NCBI GenBank assembly: GCA_023435265.1
Contig: JAEYRZ010000033.1
Span: 1 to 14,402, forward strand
Source: Pseudomonadota bacterium
Lineage (GTDB): Bacteria; Desulfobacterota; Desulfobacteria; Desulfobacterales; Desulfosarcinaceae
Reading direction: 5' to 3'
DNA length: 14,402 nucleotides
Shown: positions 14,147-14,402 of the stretch, one piece after another
Position numbering within the stretch: position 1 is the first letter of the stretch
Layout: every line of letters starts with the position of its first letter
Position numbers and translations under genes: made by a program
The notes under the pieces: model-generated
Told to the model about the DNA's origin: nothing
The model's input: the letters and a program-made list of their open reading frames with translations, nothing else
The model's database searches: none

Positions 14147-14402
14147 ATGTTCATATTAAAGCCGTCCGCTTGCCTGCCTGCCAAGTACCCGTTCGACTGG
14201 TTAAAAGCAGCTTTCGCTGACGGCGGCGCCGTTTCGATATTCAGCTTGCCGGGAATATTTTACAAGCGAAAAAAGAGGGAGTGGTGCCGACTTTTGTCTT
14301 CAAAGCTCAACCTGCCTTTCACCTCGGTCGTTAATAAATTACGCGGTTATCTGGAAAGTTCCAGTTCGGTTCGATGGGCACGGTTCAGGTGTGCCGGGGT
14401 AT
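14147..14402 (+). other. Unrecognised open frame running off the window edge
   Basis: An ATG at 14147 opens 85 codons with no stop before the window ends. The start is MFILKPSACLPAKYPFDW, followed by a basic patch (KRKKR). It matches no family I recognise and has only a weak GCGGA before the ATG. An open run of this length is not rare enough to prove a gene. It diverges from the YkgJ-like gene, overlapping its upstream region. Confidence 0.2.
14155..14184 (-). promoter_or_regulatory. Possible promoter of the YkgJ-like gene
   Basis: On the minus strand TTGGCA (14184-14179), an 18-base spacer and TTTAAT (14160-14155) precede the start codon by 19 bases. The spacing is acceptable and the boxes are moderate. 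The leader would be very short, which fits the lack of a strong ribosome binding site. Confidence 0.3.

Overview
This window looks like ordinary chromosomal DNA from a Gram-negative, probably anaerobic bacterium. The most likely group is the Desulfobacterota (Desulfosarcina/Desulfobacteraceae type). That placement is an inference from the style of the encoded proteins (CadC-like ArsR, small periplasmic thioredoxin, AlkK-like acyl-CoA ligase, YkgJ-like cysteine protein), the strong AGGAG ribosome binding sites and a dispersed intergenic element made of hexamer units. No marker gene in the window proves it. There is no CRISPR array, prophage, complete insertion sequence, tRNA or rRNA.

Layout, left to right. 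A strong intrinsic terminator (27-54) closes a minus-strand HEAT-repeat protein gene (82-906). A 374-base divergent gap leads to two plus-strand genes for exported proteins: a glycoside hydrolase with a GH2/GH5-type barrel (1281-2738) and a DUF4412-like periplasmic protein (2861-3613). These converge, across two stem-loops, on a minus-strand metal-resistance operon. That operon holds a CadC-like ArsR/SmtB repressor (6246-5872) and a Zn/Cd/Pb P1B-2 ATPase (5855-3729), with a clear promoter and an overlapping palindromic operator at 6261-6304. Next to the operon lies the C-terminal stump of a TauE/SafE-type permease gene, fused at its 5' side to half of a dispersed repeat. Then come a minus-strand pair, a periplasmic thioredoxin (7812-7417) and a class I glutamine amidotransferase of the PuuD type (7354-6656). 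On the plus strand follow an acyl-CoA ligase (8195-9850), a 411-base gap with a second, fuller copy of the repeat, and carB (10262-13465), which has a perfect 16-bp-arm terminator. A minus-strand YkgJ-like eight-cysteine protein (14135-13491) converges on carB and reads through that terminator. The last 255 bases carry an unrecognised plus-strand reading frame that is still open at the window edge.

How the genes work together. The cad operon is the only clear multi-gene functional unit. Metal binding to the repressor should release the promoter and allow synthesis of the efflux ATPase. The other genes look like independent housekeeping or accessory units: lipid activation, arginine/pyrimidine synthesis, periplasmic redox, polyamine or glutamyl-compound hydrolysis and an exported carbohydrate-active enzyme. 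I found no convincing previously undescribed system. The most interesting leads are the dispersed hexamer-arm repeat with the permease stump abutting it, carB without carA beside it, and the cysteine-protein gene that encodes the carB terminator in its last codons.
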